Of a DNA stretch of 15,671 nucleotides, positions 1 through 7,353 are shown one piece after another. Under the pieces are notes generated by a model. That model saw nothing but the letters and a program-made list of their open reading frames with translations. It was not told where the DNA came from and did not search any database. Location: the NCBI GenBank assembly GCA_003488415.1, contig DNLQ01000245.1, positions 1-15,671 on the forward strand. Direction: 5' to 3'. A program made the position numbers and the translations under genes. The stretch's first letter is position 1. Each line of letters opens with the position of its first letter. The DNA is from Ruminococcus sp. Its GTDB lineage: Bacteria > Bacillota > Clostridia > Oscillospirales > Ruminococcaceae.

Positions 1-771
1 CTTACATACGGCGGTTCACTCGCAAGAACAGAGGCTACAGGTTACGGTCTTTGCTACTTCACAAACGAGATGCTCCAGGCTAACGGCAAGAGCTTTGAGG
101 GCAAGACAGTTGTTATCTCCGGTTCCGGTAATGTTGCTATCTACGCTACAGAGAAGGCTACACAGTACGGCGCTAAGGTAGTTACAGTTTCCGACTCCAA
201 CGGTTATATCTACGATCCCGACGGAATCGAGCTTGATCTTGTTAAGCAGATCAAGGAGGTTGAGCGCGGCCGTATCAAGGAGTACATCGGCAGAACTTCA
301 CACAAGAATGCTGAGTACCACGAGGGCAGCGTATGGACACTCAAGAGCAACGCCGGCGACATCAAGCTCGATATTGCTCTTCCCTGTGCTACACAGAACG
401 AGATCAACGGCGACGGTGCTAAGGCAATCGTTGCAAACGGTGCTTTTGCTGTTGCTGAGGGCGCTAATATGCCTTCAACTCCTGAGGCTATCGAGACATA
501 CCTCAGTAACGGTATCCTTTATGGCCCCGCTAAGGCTGCAAATGCCGGCGGTGTTGCTACTTCCGGTCTTGAGATGAGCCAGAACAGCGAGAGACTGAGC
601 TGGACATTTGAGGAAGTTGACGCTAAGCTCCACGGAATCATGAAGTCCATCTTCAAGGCTTGCGACGATGCTGCTAAGGAGTACGGCATGGAGGGCAACT
701 ACATGGCTGGTGCTAACATTGCAGGCTTCCTGAAGGTAGCTGAGGCTATGAAGGCTCAGGGCTGTGTCTGA
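1..771 (+). CDS. gdhA: NADP-type glutamate dehydrogenase, C-terminal part (5' end outside window)
   Basis: The frame is open from base 1 and gives 256 residues ending at TGA 769-771. It begins with LTYGGSLARTEATGYG, the strongly conserved stretch of hexameric family I glutamate dehydrogenases just before the coenzyme domain. A Rossmann glycine motif, GSGNVA, lies at fragment residues 41-46, followed by VSDSNG at the end of the second strand, where Ser fits NADP(H) preference. Further family blocks are PCATQNEING and AEGANMPSTPEA. The enzyme interconverts 2-oxoglutarate plus ammonium and glutamate in the cytosol and is a main ammonia-assimilation route in rumen and gut anaerobes. The full enzyme is usually near 450 residues, so roughly 190 residues, including the substrate-binding lysines, lie upstream. 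An internal ATG at base 70 is not the start, because conserved sequence precedes it. The gene ends at a clear terminator. Confidence 0.96.
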   Translation, partial: LTYGGSLARTEATGYGLCYFTNEMLQANGKSFEGKTVVISGSGNVAIYATEKATQYGAKVVTVSDSNGYIYDPDGIELDLVKQIKEVERGRIKEYIGRTSHKNAEYHEGSVWTLKSNAGDIKLDIALPCATQNEINGDGAKAIVANGAFAVAEGANMPSTPEAIETYLSNGILYGPAKAANAGGVATSGLEMSQNSERLSWTFEEVDAKLHGIMKSIFKACDDAAKEYGMEGNYMAGANIAGFLKVAEAMKAQGCV

Positions 772-800
772 TCCTTTAGTATAACAGACTTATAAAACCA

Positions 801-838
801 AATCCTTCCGCTGTGCTAAGCTGCGGAAGGATTTTTTA
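801..838. terminator. Bidirectional intrinsic terminator between gdhA and the ECF operon
   Basis: AATCCTTCCGC (801-811) pairs perfectly with GCGGAAGGATT (823-833) around an 11-base loop, followed on the plus strand by a run of T to 837. Read on the minus strand the stem is followed by TTGGTTTTA, so it can also end the convergent ECF operon, whose last stop codon (838-836) lies in the T run. Confidence 0.9.
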
Positions 839-1522
839 TATCCCGTATTTTATGTGCAGACGTTCCAGCTTCTCACCGAAGGGTTTGGCAAAGAGCAGAA
901 GAAACAGTATATTTGACAGGACATAGGATACAGTGTAGGGTACGGCTGAGATAAGTGCCGCCTTGTACAGCGACAGTACAAATCCCTGATTGTACCACAG
1001 TACCGTCCATATATCCATGATGAAGGAGTAGGCGATCCCTGAGACCGCACCGTATATCAGCAGAAGGTTACGGCTTCTGCGAAGCGGCTTGGACAGCACT
1101 CCGGCAAAAAAACCTATCATGCCCCAGGCAAGTATCTGAAACACAGTCCACGGTCCCTGTCCGAAGTAGAAGTTGCTGAGTACTGCCGCCATTGCACCGG
1201 TGAAAAAACCTGCCTCACACCCCAGATACAGTCCGGTTATGATCGTCAGTGCCGCCACAGGTTTCAGAACCGGTATAAATCTGCCGGCAAAGCAGAGTGC
1301 CGTCATGACAGAAACTATCACAAGTCTCCGGCTGCCGGTGGACTTCTTCTCAAAGCCTGTCACAAACAGCAGCAGTGCCAGAGCTGCCGCAGCCATTGAT
1401 ACTATCAGGTGCTTCTGACGGTCAAATACCAGTGTTCCAAGCACTGCAAGCGCCGGGATAGCCGCAAACGGTATAAGTCCCCGGATAAGGCGGCGGAGGT
1501 GAGGGCTGCGTATAACTATCAT
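836..1522 (-). CDS. ECF transporter S component, predicted cobalamin/cobamide specificity
   Basis: This is a 228-residue integral membrane protein. Residues 64-220 fit the ECF S-component fold, with a pattern of small residues, GR and P...K, then NFYFGQGPWT near residues 117-126 and AWGMIGFFAG after it. Two additional hydrophobic helices (about 14-33 and 38-55) precede the usual six-helix core. The start used here is ATG 1522-1520, which overlaps the TGA of the upstream ATPase gene as ATGA and has GGAGGA about 7 bases before it. An ATG nine codons further upstream is open but lacks this spacing. As last gene of the riboswitch operon, the protein should bind the substrate and dock onto EcfT. 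Cobalamin is inferred from the riboswitch and the DUF4430 neighbours, not from residues in this protein. Resemblance to CbrT-type S components is plausible but unproven. Confidence 0.85.
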   Translation of the reverse strand: MIVIRSPHLRRLIRGLIPFAAIPALAVLGTLVFDRQKHLIVSMAAAALALLLFVTGFEKKSTGSRRLVIVSVMTALCFAGRFIPVLKPVAALTIITGLYLGCEAGFFTGAMAAVLSNFYFGQGPWTVFQILAWGMIGFFAGVLSKPLRRSRNLLLIYGAVSGIAYSFIMDIWTVLWYNQGFVLSLYKAALISAVPYTVSYVLSNILFLLLFAKPFGEKLERLHIKYGI

Positions 1523-3150
1523 ATACCGTCCTCCTTCGCCATGCGGCAAAGCTCTGCGGCATCCTCAACGGTGACTGCTGCCGTACATAGTCCCCGTGTC
1601 ATGCGGACTGCCGCCGTGGTGTAGAAGCTGTTCTCCGGGAAGAACTCAGCCGGAGTCCCCACTGATACCACTCTGCCGTTGAAGAACATGGCACAGCGGT
1701 CGGCACAGCCCGCTGCAAACTCCACATCGTGCGTCACTGTAACTACTGTAACTCCGCTGTCTCTGAGACTGCGGAGCACTTTTATTATCCCCTGTTTAGC
1801 GGCTGCGTCAAGTCCCTTGGTAGGCTCGTCCAGAAGCAGCAGTTTCGGCTTCTGTGCCAGTACCTTCGCCAATGCAGCAAGCTGCTGCTCTCCGCCGGAG
1901 AGGTCGTAGGGGTGCATATCCAGAAGGTGCGTGAGGTCGTAGGGAAGTTCCTCCGGAGTGATACCGGCATCCTTCAGCTCCTCCCGGACTGTGCTTTTCA
2001 GGAACACCGTCTGTACGTCCTGCGGCAGCAAAGCGAGACACTCACGGTAGAGGCTCTGATTTCGGTACTCCTTCAGCTTCTTCCCGAATACCCGGACAGT
2101 TCCGCTGTAGGGCTTTACCAGTGCCGCAGCCGCCGACAGTGCAGTAGTCTTGCCGGAGCCGTTTCCGCCAAGGATGCAGAACAGCTCCCCCTTTCCCACA
2201 GAAAAGCTCAGTCCTTTCAGTACGTCCGGTGAGTACCGGCTGTAGCGGAAGAATACATCGCTGAACTCAAGTGCATTTTCCTCCGGAACGGTGTACTGAC
2301 GCTCAGGCAGAGAGATAGCCCTCCCTGACAGATACCTCTCTGCAAGTTCACGTCCCTGACGCACGGTAAGGGGACACTCTCCCTCAGCACCAATCATGGC
2401 GTGGAGCCGTGACGCAGCCGGCATTCCGCACAGAAGCTCCGGGCGGTCACGGAGACTTCCTATCACCTCCCCAGGCTTGCCGTTGGCGATAAGCTCCCCG
2501 CACTCCATTACCATGAGTCTGTCACAGCCGGGTACGGCTTCCTCCAGCCGGTGCTCCGCCATGAGTATAGTTATGCCAAGCTCCTGATTAAGTCTGCGGA
2601 CGGCAGTTATGAACTCCGATGCAGCTATGGGATCAAGCTGTGCGGTAGGCTCGTCAAGTATCACAAGCTCCGGCTGCATCACAAGTACCGATGCCAGATT
2701 CAACAGCTGCTTCTGTCCACCGGATAGCTCTGCGGTATCCCGCTCATACCACTGTCCTATACCGAACCAGCTTGCAGTCTCCGCTATGCGGCGGGCAGCT
2801 TTCTCTGCCGGTATGCCTGTATTCTCCGCACCGAATGCAAGCTCGTGCCACACCTTGTCAGTTACTATCTGCTGCTCCGGCTTCTGCATCACGAATCCTA
2901 TGGCGGAGGCGGACTCCCGGTCGGACAGAGACTCCAGCGGCTGCTCCCGGTATCTTATCTCACCGGTGCGTTCTCCCAGCGGTGAAAGCTCACGTTTTAT
3001 CATACGCAGCAGCGTGGACTTTCCACAGCCTGATGCACCGCACAGTACTGCGAACTCCCCCTTCTCCATTGAAAAGGTCACGTCTCTTACTGCGTCACGC
3101 CCGGCTCCCGGATAGCGGAAACTCAGTCCGCTGACCTGAATAAGCGCCAT
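1519..3150 (-). CDS. Energy-coupling factor ATPase, two ATPase domains fused (EcfA-EcfA')
   Basis: This 543-residue cytoplasmic protein has two complete ABC ATPase domains. Domain 1 has Walker A GASGCGKST (38-46), Q-loop around FVMQKPEQQ, signature LSGGQ (142-146), Walker B LVILDEP (162-168) and switch His200. Domain 2 has GGNGSGKTT (328-336), Q-loop LLPQD, LSGGE (417-421), LLLLDEP (437-443) and His474. All catalytic elements are present in both halves, so both sites should hydrolyse ATP to drive the S component through EcfT. ECF ATPases are more often encoded by two separate genes; here one polypeptide supplies the pair. The start ATG 3150 has GGAGGTGAG upstream and lies 28 bases inside the end of ecfT, which suggests translational coupling. 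The stop overlaps the S-component start. Confidence 0.95.
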   Translation of the reverse strand: MALIQVSGLSFRYPGAGRDAVRDVTFSMEKGEFAVLCGASGCGKSTLLRMIKRELSPLGERTGEIRYREQPLESLSDRESASAIGFVMQKPEQQIVTDKVWHELAFGAENTGIPAEKAARRIAETASWFGIGQWYERDTAELSGGQKQLLNLASVLVMQPELVILDEPTAQLDPIAASEFITAVRRLNQELGITILMAEHRLEEAVPGCDRLMVMECGELIANGKPGEVIGSLRDRPELLCGMPAASRLHAMIGAEGECPLTVRQGRELAERYLSGRAISLPERQYTVPEENALEFSDVFFRYSRYSPDVLKGLSFSVGKGELFCILGGNGSGKTTALSAAAALVKPYSGTVRVFGKKLKEYRNQSLYRECLALLPQDVQTVFLKSTVREELKDAGITPEELPYDLTHLLDMHPYDLSGGEQQLAALAKVLAQKPKLLLLDEPTKGLDAAAKQGIIKVLRSLRDSGVTVVTVTHDVEFAAGCADRCAMFFNGRVVSVGTPAEFFPENSFYTTAAVRMTRGLCTAAVTVEDAAELCRMAKEDGI

Positions 3151-4001
3151 CTGATACTCACCTCCGTGTCAATGATAACAGGCAGCAGCACAAGCACGCC
3201 GTAGGCTGCCGCACCTGCCGTTCTCAGTGCCGAAGAGCCGGTCACTGTGATGTGTGGATAAAAGCTGATGTCAAGGGAGTCTGCGGCTGCGGCTGCTATG
3301 CAGACAGCTGCAAGTATAAAGTCTGCCGTCAGCAGAAGTATGTCCCATCTGTGCAGACGGTAGTCGGTGTAGGGAGTCCTCCTGCCGCTGCCGTAGCCTC
3401 TTGCCTCCATACTGTCGGCTGTGATGATTCCGTTCTCCAGCGCCCATGTCACCAAGATGTCGAATACCCTCATGCTTCCGCATACTCCGTCTATCACGTT
3501 GTCCTCACGGTAGAGTCCCAGCGCCTTCTGTGTATCGTTTATCCTCCTTGCCTGACGGGAGAACATGGGGACGAATCTGACCGTCATGGAAAGCGCCAGT
3601 GCCAGCTTTGGCGACAATACTCCGAAGATACGCAGCAGCTTCTCGCTTGTCATGATCTGGGTGAAACTCCTGAGCCAGTACAGAACTGCAACTATCATTG
3701 CGGCTGAGTTCACTCCGTACAGCAGAGCTTCCAGAGTCACGGGAGAATCGTTCACCACCAGCAGCACTGTTGCGCCGTTGTGTGAAATAAGGGGATTAAC
3801 TGCTGCCAGGACCACAAACAGTCCCAGCAGGAACAGGTGGAACCTGCCACCGGAGATGCGGTTGCGCTCCAGGTACAGCAGAAGTCCTCCCGACAGTGCG
3901 ATAACCGTAACTGCCGGGTGATGACAGAACATGGCGATACCTGTCACTGTCAGGAAGTATACCGCTATGGTAATGGGATCGTATTCCGAAAAGCTCCTCA
4001 C
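3123..4001 (-). CDS. ecfT: Energy-coupling factor transmembrane protein EcfT
   Basis: This is a 292-residue membrane protein with hydrophobic helices near residues 10-26, 31-44, 54-70, 96-110, 220-240 and 260-277. The hallmark is the cytoplasmic coupling region: SMEARGYGSG around 197-206 contains the Ala-Arg-Gly motif (200-202) that sits on the ATPases in ECF transporters. The preceding stretch, MTVRFVPMFSRQARRI, is also typical of the family. The start is GTG 4001-3999, chosen because GAGGAGG lies 7 bases upstream and no ATG is nearby. The gene begins 12 bases after the alpha/alpha-DUF4430 gene and overlaps the ATPase gene at its end. It couples ATP hydrolysis to movement of the S component. 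Because S, T and ATPase share one operon, this is a dedicated (group I-type) ECF transporter. Confidence 0.93.
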   Translation of the reverse strand: MRSFSEYDPITIAVYFLTVTGIAMFCHHPAVTVIALSGGLLLYLERNRISGGRFHLFLLGLFVVLAAVNPLISHNGATVLLVVNDSPVTLEALLYGVNSAAMIVAVLYWLRSFTQIMTSEKLLRIFGVLSPKLALALSMTVRFVPMFSRQARRINDTQKALGLYREDNVIDGVCGSMRVFDILVTWALENGIITADSMEARGYGSGRRTPYTDYRLHRWDILLLTADFILAAVCIAAAAADSLDISFYPHITVTGSSALRTAGAAAYGVLVLLPVIIDTEVSIRWRLFRSAD

Positions 4002-4013
4002 ACTTCTGCCTCC

Positions 4014-5876
4014 TCAGTCAAGATCATTGCCTACCTCACGGGTATAGAGCCACTCTATATTATCGCCGTCACTGACAATGTACTCGCCGCAGCCCACTGA
4101 AGGAGCGACTCCGTTGACGTGGTATATCCAGCCTGAGAGATCTCCGAACTGGTACTCGTAAAGGTAGTTGATGCCTGCAACGTAGACCATGCCAGTCATT
4201 CCGCCACGGCTGTCAGTCTGTAATCCAAAGGTACGTGCAGCATCTGTAAGGATGGTGTAAACCGAGTCTCCCTCTGCAAACTCAAAGTCAGTAGTTTCCA
4301 GTATAACTCCGTCCTCAGGTATGTACTCAGCGTACTCTGAGTCCTGCTCGTCCTTGATCGTATCACAGCGTATGGTCATAGTAACCGTACCGACTGCGTT
4401 CTCCTTGGTGACGGTGCTGGTATAGTAGTCCTCCGGTGAGCGTATGTCCGTAAGCACTATGACCGCCACACCTGCTGCCGCCAGTACTCCTACAGCGGCG
4501 AAGTTCTTCCAGCTCCGCTTGCCCAGCGCAAGAAGTATCAGTATCATGACTGCCGCAGCCGCTGTGACTACAGCTACAGCCCAGGGTTTGTAACTGCCGC
4601 CGGACTTATTATGTATATGTGATGTTATGACCTGTGAAGCGACTGTCACAGTCGTACCTGACTGCTCTGCCGAGGTCAATGTAACGGTAAAGGATACTGT
4701 CTGCGCTGCCGACGCCGTTAAAGTACCGGAAGTGCCTGCCGTTGTATCAGTGACGGTATTCTCCGTGGTATATGATACTTCCGCTGCTCCGGAGGCAGCA
4801 GCAGCCGTGCCCGATACCTCAGGTGTGCTTACCTGGGCTGCCGCAGATGCTGCCGGTGTCTCAGCAGCCGCAGTTTCCTGGATTTCCGGTGGAGATACAG
4901 GCTCGGTCTGGACCGGAAGCTCAGGTTCAGGCTGCCGGTCAAGGATCAGCAGAGGAGTCCTTCCCTGTGTCATGCGAAGGTAAGCGATAAAGGAGTAGTA
5001 CGCCTGTACTGTGGCACTGTCATTCATGCCTCCGCCCTCAGCGTGTGCAAAGGAGCCGTCCCCCAGGCGGTACTTCAGCATACCATCGATAGGAGAATTT
5101 CCCTCCTTGATGAACCGTGAGTCGGTCTGGCAGTCGATACCAAGTGCGGACAGTGCAGTTATCACCTGTGCAGAGCTTTCGGGATTTTCCGCACCCATGG
5201 TCTTGAATCCGCCTGAATCCAGTTGTCTGCCGGAGAGGAAGTCCAGACCAACATTCACAGCCTGCTGTATCGCTCCGTTGTATGGATAATGAGGCGCAAG
5301 GGCGTTGATAGTCATGGCAGTAACATCAACGTCGCCGTAGTCGCCTATGACCGCCCATCCGCCGTCACCAAGCTGCATGGAGAGGATGCCGTTCACAGCG
5401 TCCTCGGCACTGTATGGACTGCTCACGCCATTGTTGAGCAGGTGGAGACCGTAGTCCCAGCTCATGATACCAAGCTGACCTATAGAGTCCCCGGCAGTAC
5501 GGGTGATATAGTCGGAGCTGCTGCCGGCGGCGATGAGTGCCAGTGCATACTTCTGACGGGCAGTAGCGGAATAGACGCTGTTGTTCTCAAGGTATGTCTC
5601 CAGTGCGCTGCGGTACTGCGAGAAGTCATAGCTACCGGACTGGCTCAGTCCTATGACGTACCACTCGGAGGAGGAGCCTGCGCCCTGTGCCAGAGCGCCG
5701 TTTATCCAGTCCTGAACGCTCCCTGAGCCTGAGGACGATACCTTATATGAAACGATACCGTCGGCAAGACCTTGTATCTCACCGACGGTATGATCTGCCG
5801 CTCCGGCACTCAGCGGAAGGCTGAACACCAGTGCAGCGGCGGCTGTCAGGCACAGTATCCCTGCCTTAATCCTCAT
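4014..5876 (-). CDS. Membrane-anchored protein with terpenoid-cyclase-like alpha/alpha domain and C-terminal DUF4430 (transcobalamin-like architecture)
   Basis: The protein has 620 residues. Residues 1-26 form a signal peptide ending at SAGAA. Residues about 30-305 are helical with repeated glycine-rich turns, QLGDGGWAV (168-176), RQLDSGGF (217-224) and YRLGDGSFA (269-277), as in prenyltransferase/squalene-cyclase alpha-alpha toroids. A Pro/Ala/Thr/Ser-rich linker covers about 313-430. Two membrane helices (about 432-452 and 458-476) are joined by the short basic loop GKRSWKN, which places both flanking domains outside the cell. Residues about 490-612 form a DUF4430 domain ending GWIYHVNG...SVGCGEYIVSDGDNIEWLYT. 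Intrinsic factor and transcobalamin consist of an alpha/alpha toroid followed by a beta domain related to DUF4430, so a cobamide-binding role is a reasonable inference, backed by the upstream riboswitch. The start ATG 5876 overlaps the end of the preceding gene by 11 bases. No squalene-cyclase DXDD-like acid motif was seen, so enzymatic cyclase activity is unlikely. Confidence 0.85.
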   Translation of the reverse strand: MRIKAGILCLTAAAALVFSLPLSAGAADHTVGEIQGLADGIVSYKVSSSGSGSVQDWINGALAQGAGSSSEWYVIGLSQSGSYDFSQYRSALETYLENNSVYSATARQKYALALIAAGSSSDYITRTAGDSIGQLGIMSWDYGLHLLNNGVSSPYSAEDAVNGILSMQLGDGGWAVIGDYGDVDVTAMTINALAPHYPYNGAIQQAVNVGLDFLSGRQLDSGGFKTMGAENPESSAQVITALSALGIDCQTDSRFIKEGNSPIDGMLKYRLGDGSFAHAEGGGMNDSATVQAYYSFIAYLRMTQGRTPLLILDRQPEPELPVQTEPVSPPEIQETAAAETPAASAAAQVSTPEVSGTAAAASGAAEVSYTTENTVTDTTAGTSGTLTASAAQTVSFTVTLTSAEQSGTTVTVASQVITSHIHNKSGGSYKPWAVAVVTAAAAVMILILLALGKRSWKNFAAVGVLAAAGVAVIVLTDIRSPEDYYTSTVTKENAVGTVTMTIRCDTIKDEQDSEYAEYIPEDGVILETTDFEFAEGDSVYTILTDAARTFGLQTDSRGGMTGMVYVAGINYLYEYQFGDLSGWIYHVNGVAPSVGCGEYIVSDGDNIEWLYTREVGNDLD

Positions 5877-6903
5877 GCTTTCTCAGAGTGAATGCAGCTG
5901 CAACAGCGGCTGAACCAAGCACTGCAAACAGAATACCGGAATCATCACCGGTCTTAGGGGAATTGGTCGCACCTGCTGACGCCGGAGCTGCTGTTGTTGC
6001 TGGTTTTACGGTAGTAGCCGGCTTTACAGTGGTAGCAGGAGCGGCTGTTGATACATTGGTTGCAGCAGCAGTAGTAACTGCGGCAGGTTCTGTTGTGGCA
6101 GCCTCAGTAACAGGCTCTGTTGCAGGCTCAGTCGGAGCAGCAGTAGGAGCCTCGTATCCCGGCACCTCCTCAACGTTTGCGATACTGGATGCAGTGAATA
6201 CCTTAGGTGCAGACGGATCTGGGCTTGATACCATTATTGTGTTTTCTCCTGCCTTTGTGAACTCTACTTCCACATTTCCTTCATCATCGGTCACTAAGTA
6301 CTTTTCCTCTCCGTCCACTATGGCAACAAGATTTTTATCAACAACCACAAGTGTGTTTGCAAGAGGTACATTTACAGCATTTCCGTCAGCATCGAAGCTG
6401 ACGCGGCTGAGATTGAGAGTTACCTTGTCTCCCTGCTTTGCCTCGATGTTTCTCTTGTCGAAGAAGCAGTAGATATCCGTCCATGTCTGTGTATCGCTGT
6501 ATGCGTAGGCATCAAGGTATGCGCCGTCGGTAAGCTCGTCCACGGGGCTCCATGCCATTTTGCCGTCAACATAGTAGCCGTACATTCCGCCGTTCTCGAT
6601 ACCCCAGAACTTTGTCACCATAGGACCGTACTGTCCCTCAGCGGTCTCAAATCCGGCTGCTCCGTCGATGCAGTAGTTCTCGTGTGTTATCTTCAGGGCA
6701 TCGGTTATAGTGAGCTTGCCGTCATTATCATAGTCGGTCACTGTGACCTTCGTCTGTGCCGGAATCACCCGATTACCTGTGGGTGCATTGATAGTTACGT
6801 ATACATCAATGCTGTCTGCTGCACTTACAGAGGGAGCAAATGCTGCACATGAAAGTGCGGCTGCGGAAACAAGTGCGAAAGCTGCTGCTGTGATCTTCTT
6901 CAT
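5866..6903 (-). CDS. Secreted DUF4430 domain protein with Ig-like domain and sortase-like C-terminal anchor
   Basis: The protein has 345 residues. It starts with a signal peptide (MKKITAAAFALVSAAALSCA..., cleavage near SVSAA, 25-29). Residues about 30-140 match the DUF4430 pattern: VTVTDYDNDGKLTITDAL (53-70), then FWGIENGGMYGYYVDGK and a closing strand near SPVDELTDGAYL. Residues about 146-240 look like a beta-sandwich ending VEVEFTKAGENTIMVSS. A Thr/Pro/Ala stalk (about 250-313) contains a short repeat, TTVKPATTVKPATT. The tail has SPKTG (315-319), a hydrophobic helix (about 323-340) and RKHED, the arrangement of a cell-wall sorting signal, although the motif is SPKTG rather than LPXTG. It is the first gene after the cobalamin riboswitch. 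AAGGAGG (6918-6912) precedes ATG 6903. The likely role is surface capture of cobamide before handing it to the next protein; this is inferred from context. Confidence 0.85.
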   Translation of the reverse strand: MKKITAAAFALVSAAALSCAAFAPSVSAADSIDVYVTINAPTGNRVIPAQTKVTVTDYDNDGKLTITDALKITHENYCIDGAAGFETAEGQYGPMVTKFWGIENGGMYGYYVDGKMAWSPVDELTDGAYLDAYAYSDTQTWTDIYCFFDKRNIEAKQGDKVTLNLSRVSFDADGNAVNVPLANTLVVVDKNLVAIVDGEEKYLVTDDEGNVEVEFTKAGENTIMVSSPDPSAPKVFTASSIANVEEVPGYEAPTAAPTEPATEPVTEAATTEPAAVTTAAATNVSTAAPATTVKPATTVKPATTAAPASAGATNSPKTGDDSGILFAVLGSAAVAAAFTLRKHED

Positions 6904-6929
6904 TTTTTTATCCTCCTTGATATTACGAA

Positions 6930-7110
6930 CGCTCCCTTGACGGGAGCGCAGTTATCCTTCAGCTGAGAACTGGCTGCGTTTTCCATCGTCCGAAAACCTA
7001 TGCCGGCATACCTGACGAGCGATCCGACTCCCGGAGTGCTGCTCCGGACACGGCAGTGACTGCTGCGGCGGATTCGCACCGCCTTCCCCCAGCTTCAGGA
7101 TGCTTATGAT
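6930..7110 (-). ncRNA. Cobalamin (B12) riboswitch in the leader of the ECF operon
   Basis: On the minus strand the leader reads GGGGGAAGGCGGTGCGAATC with CGCCGCAGCAGTCACTGCC directly after it (about 7090-7052), the conserved core of cobalamin riboswitches (GGGAA, GGTG-AATCC, CACTG). A CCGGAG/CTCCGG hairpin follows, then AGTCGGATCGCTCGTC (about 7029-7014), which resembles the B12 box. Downstream, CGCAG (6978-6974) or AACTG (6972-6968) can pair with bases 6953-6947, and these partly overlap a 7-bp hairpin CGCTCCC-GTCAA-GGGAGCG (6948-6930) that ends 11 bases before the Shine-Dalgarno. These mutually exclusive pairings are a plausible expression platform. The final hairpin is not followed by a real T run, so control of translation is at least as likely as termination. 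Expected behaviour: cobalamin binding lowers expression of the five genes. Confidence 0.9.
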
Positions 7111-7116
7111 ACACAC

Positions 7117-7145
7117 ATTATATCACGTCCCGGAGTCTTTGTCAA
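7117..7145 (-). promoter_or_regulatory. Consensus housekeeping promoter of the riboswitch operon
   Basis: TTGACA (7145-7140), a 17-base spacer and TATAAT (7122-7117), with TG one base before the -10 box (TGATATAAT). All 12 hexamer bases match consensus and the -10 is also extended. Transcription should start near 7110, just upstream of the riboswitch. Confidence 0.92.
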
Positions 7146-7244
7146 GGAATAAACATTCTCCTGTAAGGAAGTAATGCTGACAGGAAGAGCGGAAAATATG
7201 CTTTATCCGTCACCGTTACTCTCTTTGATATTTCGTTAAAGGGC

Positions 7245-7273
7245 TTGTATTTACCTGTCCATTGTAGTATAAT
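7245..7273 (+). promoter_or_regulatory. Probable promoter of the GNAT-DUF4298 gene
   Basis: TATAAT at 7268-7273 is preceded at 17 bases by TTGTAT (7245-7250), which matches the -35 consensus in three of six positions. It leaves a leader of about 75 bases. The rest of the divergent intergenic region (7146-7244 and 7274-7336) holds nothing else I can support. Confidence 0.6.
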
Positions 7274-7353
7274 AGGTGGTAATAACAGCATCAGAATAAA
7301 GCCCAGGAAGCACTGATCAAATAATGAATATCACCCGGTGAGGATTTTAAATT

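Noticed and set aside
70..771. gdhA starting at ATG 70
   Set aside because: The frame is open to base 1 and codes for the conserved GGSLARTEATGYG block upstream of this ATG, so the gene extends beyond the window.
4014..5876. A functional terpene or squalene cyclase
   Set aside because: The repeats fit the fold, but the aspartate-rich catalytic motif is not visible, the domain is extracellular, and the context is cobalamin uptake.
5888..6472. 194-residue Val/Ala-rich open frame on the plus strand
   Set aside because: It lies antisense to the Thr/Pro stalk and Ig-like domain of the DUF4430 protein, has low complexity, and has no ribosome site.
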